The notes under the pieces are model-generated. The model saw only the letters and a program-made list of their open reading frames with translations, did not search any database and was not told the origin of the DNA. The position numbers and the translations under genes were made by a program. Positions 29,305-29,898 of a stretch of 29,898 nt of DNA are shown here, piece by piece. Within the stretch, counting starts at the first letter, position 1. Each line of letters begins with the position of its first letter. Source of the DNA: a virus; IMG/VR virus record IMGVR_UViG_3300023179_000371, positions 1-29,898 of that record; one strand, given 5' to 3'.

Positions 29305-29542
29305 TCAATTGAAAAATTTATTGTTGTATAATTATGAAAAAAGTCTTCCTTCTAAAAGAGATACAGAAGATTTTATAAATAATTTTCATCAATATAGAAA
29401 CAAAAAGAAAGCTGAAGAAAAAACATATTATTCATTAGCTTTAATAATACTATTAATTGTTACAGCATTAGGGTCAATAGCTATAAAAGAAACAACAAAT
29501 AAACTAGACATACAAACCGCAGCTGGACGAGTTCAGAAATGA
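29297..29542 (+). CDS. small single-span membrane protein
   Basis: 81 residues. A charged cytoplasmic N-terminus (MDNQLKNLLLYNYEKSLPSK followed by RDTEDFINNF) leads to one span, YYSLALIILLIVTALGSIAI, and a short external tail. The topology resembles membrane-anchored anti-sigma factors or small regulators, but I see no such motif. The start is within the last codons of the PEP-CTERM gene (8-nt overlap), so translation is probably coupled and the two belong together. The stop overlaps the next ATG by 4 nt. Confidence 0.6.
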   Translation: MDNQLKNLLLYNYEKSLPSKRDTEDFINNFHQYRNKKKAEEKTYYSLALIILLIVTALGSIAIKETTNKLDIQTAAGRVQK

Positions 29543-29853
29543 AATCTTTTATATTGTCAGATTTATTATTTTATTTTATGTTATTTCCAATAGCTTATGC
29601 TTGCGCATTTATTTATATGAAAGACATTAAACCAGAAAAACAATATAATTTAGGTCTTGATTTTGAATATGTGCAAATTGACGAAGGATCATCTTTTGTA
29701 TCTCAAGCAGAACCAATAGGGCAAAATAGCCAACCTTGGATATTAAGTTTATTAGAAAAACCAAAACCAACTATAGATACAAATCAGCATTATATAATGG
29801 TTGGATATATGATGAAACAAATAAGATTAAAGACAAATTTATGCAAAAATTAA
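29539..29853 (+). CDS. small membrane-anchored protein
   Basis: 104 residues. One N-terminal span (LLFYFMLFPIAYACAFIYM) may act as an uncleaved anchor. The remaining 75 residues are acidic then basic (DFEYVQIDEGSSFVSQAEPI, later MMKQIRLKTNLCKN) and probably lie outside the membrane. I recognise no family. ATGA overlap with the gene before, and the next gene begins 13 nt before its stop, so three or more membrane or export genes form one tight unit behind the PEP-CTERM gene. Confidence 0.55.
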   Translation: MKSFILSDLLFYFMLFPIAYACAFIYMKDIKPEKQYNLGLDFEYVQIDEGSSFVSQAEPIGQNSQPWILSLLEKPKPTIDTNQHYIMVGYMMKQIRLKTNLCKN

Positions 29854-29898
29854 TATATATTATATTAACTGCTTTAGTATTAACTATTCATGCTTATA
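29841..29898 (+). CDS. start of an exported protein, cut by the window edge
   Basis: Only 19 codons are visible: MQKLIYIILTALVLTIHAY, a compact signal peptide or N-terminal anchor. The start overlaps the previous gene by 13 nt. It is the third consecutive membrane/export gene after the PEP-CTERM gene. Identity cannot be told. Confidence 0.5.
   Translation, partial: MQKLIYIILTALVLTIHAY

Noticed and set aside
1-29898. CRISPR array, insertion sequences, integrase or attachment sites
   Set aside because: I found no spaced direct repeats of array type, no transposase or integrase and no tRNA-end duplication.

Overview
The window is a stretch of a large, strongly AT-rich, tailed double-stranded DNA phage genome. 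The phage calls rest on an rIIA-like GHKL protein, a phage-type ATP-dependent ligase, a T4-type dNMP kinase, a class Ia ribonucleotide reductase pair, two free-standing HNH endonucleases, a tmRNA, a class II tRNA and a block of virion-like proteins. Gene packing is very tight, with many ATGA start/stop overlaps. The best host clue is an 830-residue exported protein at 26812-29304 made of autotransporter-associated beta-strand repeats with a C-terminal PEP-CTERM sorting signal. That combination is typical of Verrucomicrobia and Planctomycetes, so a verrucomicrobial (or planctomycete-like) host is the most economical inference.

Layout: 23-9480 is a minus-strand accessory/early block (rIIA-like, HNH, DNA ligase, AbrB-like regulator, PD-(D/E)xK-like nuclease, UV-damage endonuclease, DUF2452, a tRNA-Ser and adenylosuccinate synthetase). 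9539-10528 is a plus-strand membrane coiled-coil protein. 10529-13977 is a second minus-strand block (two tiny ORFs, dCMP deaminase, metallophosphoesterase, an IMPDH/GMP-reductase-family enzyme and two small proteins). From 14043 everything runs plus: dNMP kinase, a sigma-70-like factor, a DUF736-like protein, a glycosyltransferase, nrdA/nrdB, small unknowns, a structured GC-richer gap, the tmRNA, an HNH endonuclease, virion-type genes, then a cargo-like module (cysteine-protease-like membrane protein, the PEP-CTERM protein, two small membrane proteins and a truncated exported protein).

Function: dCMP deaminase moves C toward T. The guaB/guaC-like enzyme with adenylosuccinate synthetase could move G toward A. 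RNR and dNMP kinase supply dNTPs. Together they would tilt host nucleotide pools toward an AT-rich phage genome. UV-damage endonuclease, ligase and the PD-(D/E)xK protein point to repair or recombination.

Regulation is unusually readable. At least nine genes have a sigma-70-like -10 hexamer ending 5-8 nt before the start codon, usually with TTGACA 16-17 nt upstream, and no Shine-Dalgarno. This predicts leaderless or near-leaderless mRNAs. A second set of starts, including the virion genes, has AGTGTAAT or a close variant 6-9 nt before the start codon, mostly without a recognisable -35. This could be a later promoter class served by the phage sigma factor. The PEP-CTERM gene stands apart with a textbook AAGGAG and an intrinsic-terminator-like hairpin inside its signal-peptide codons.
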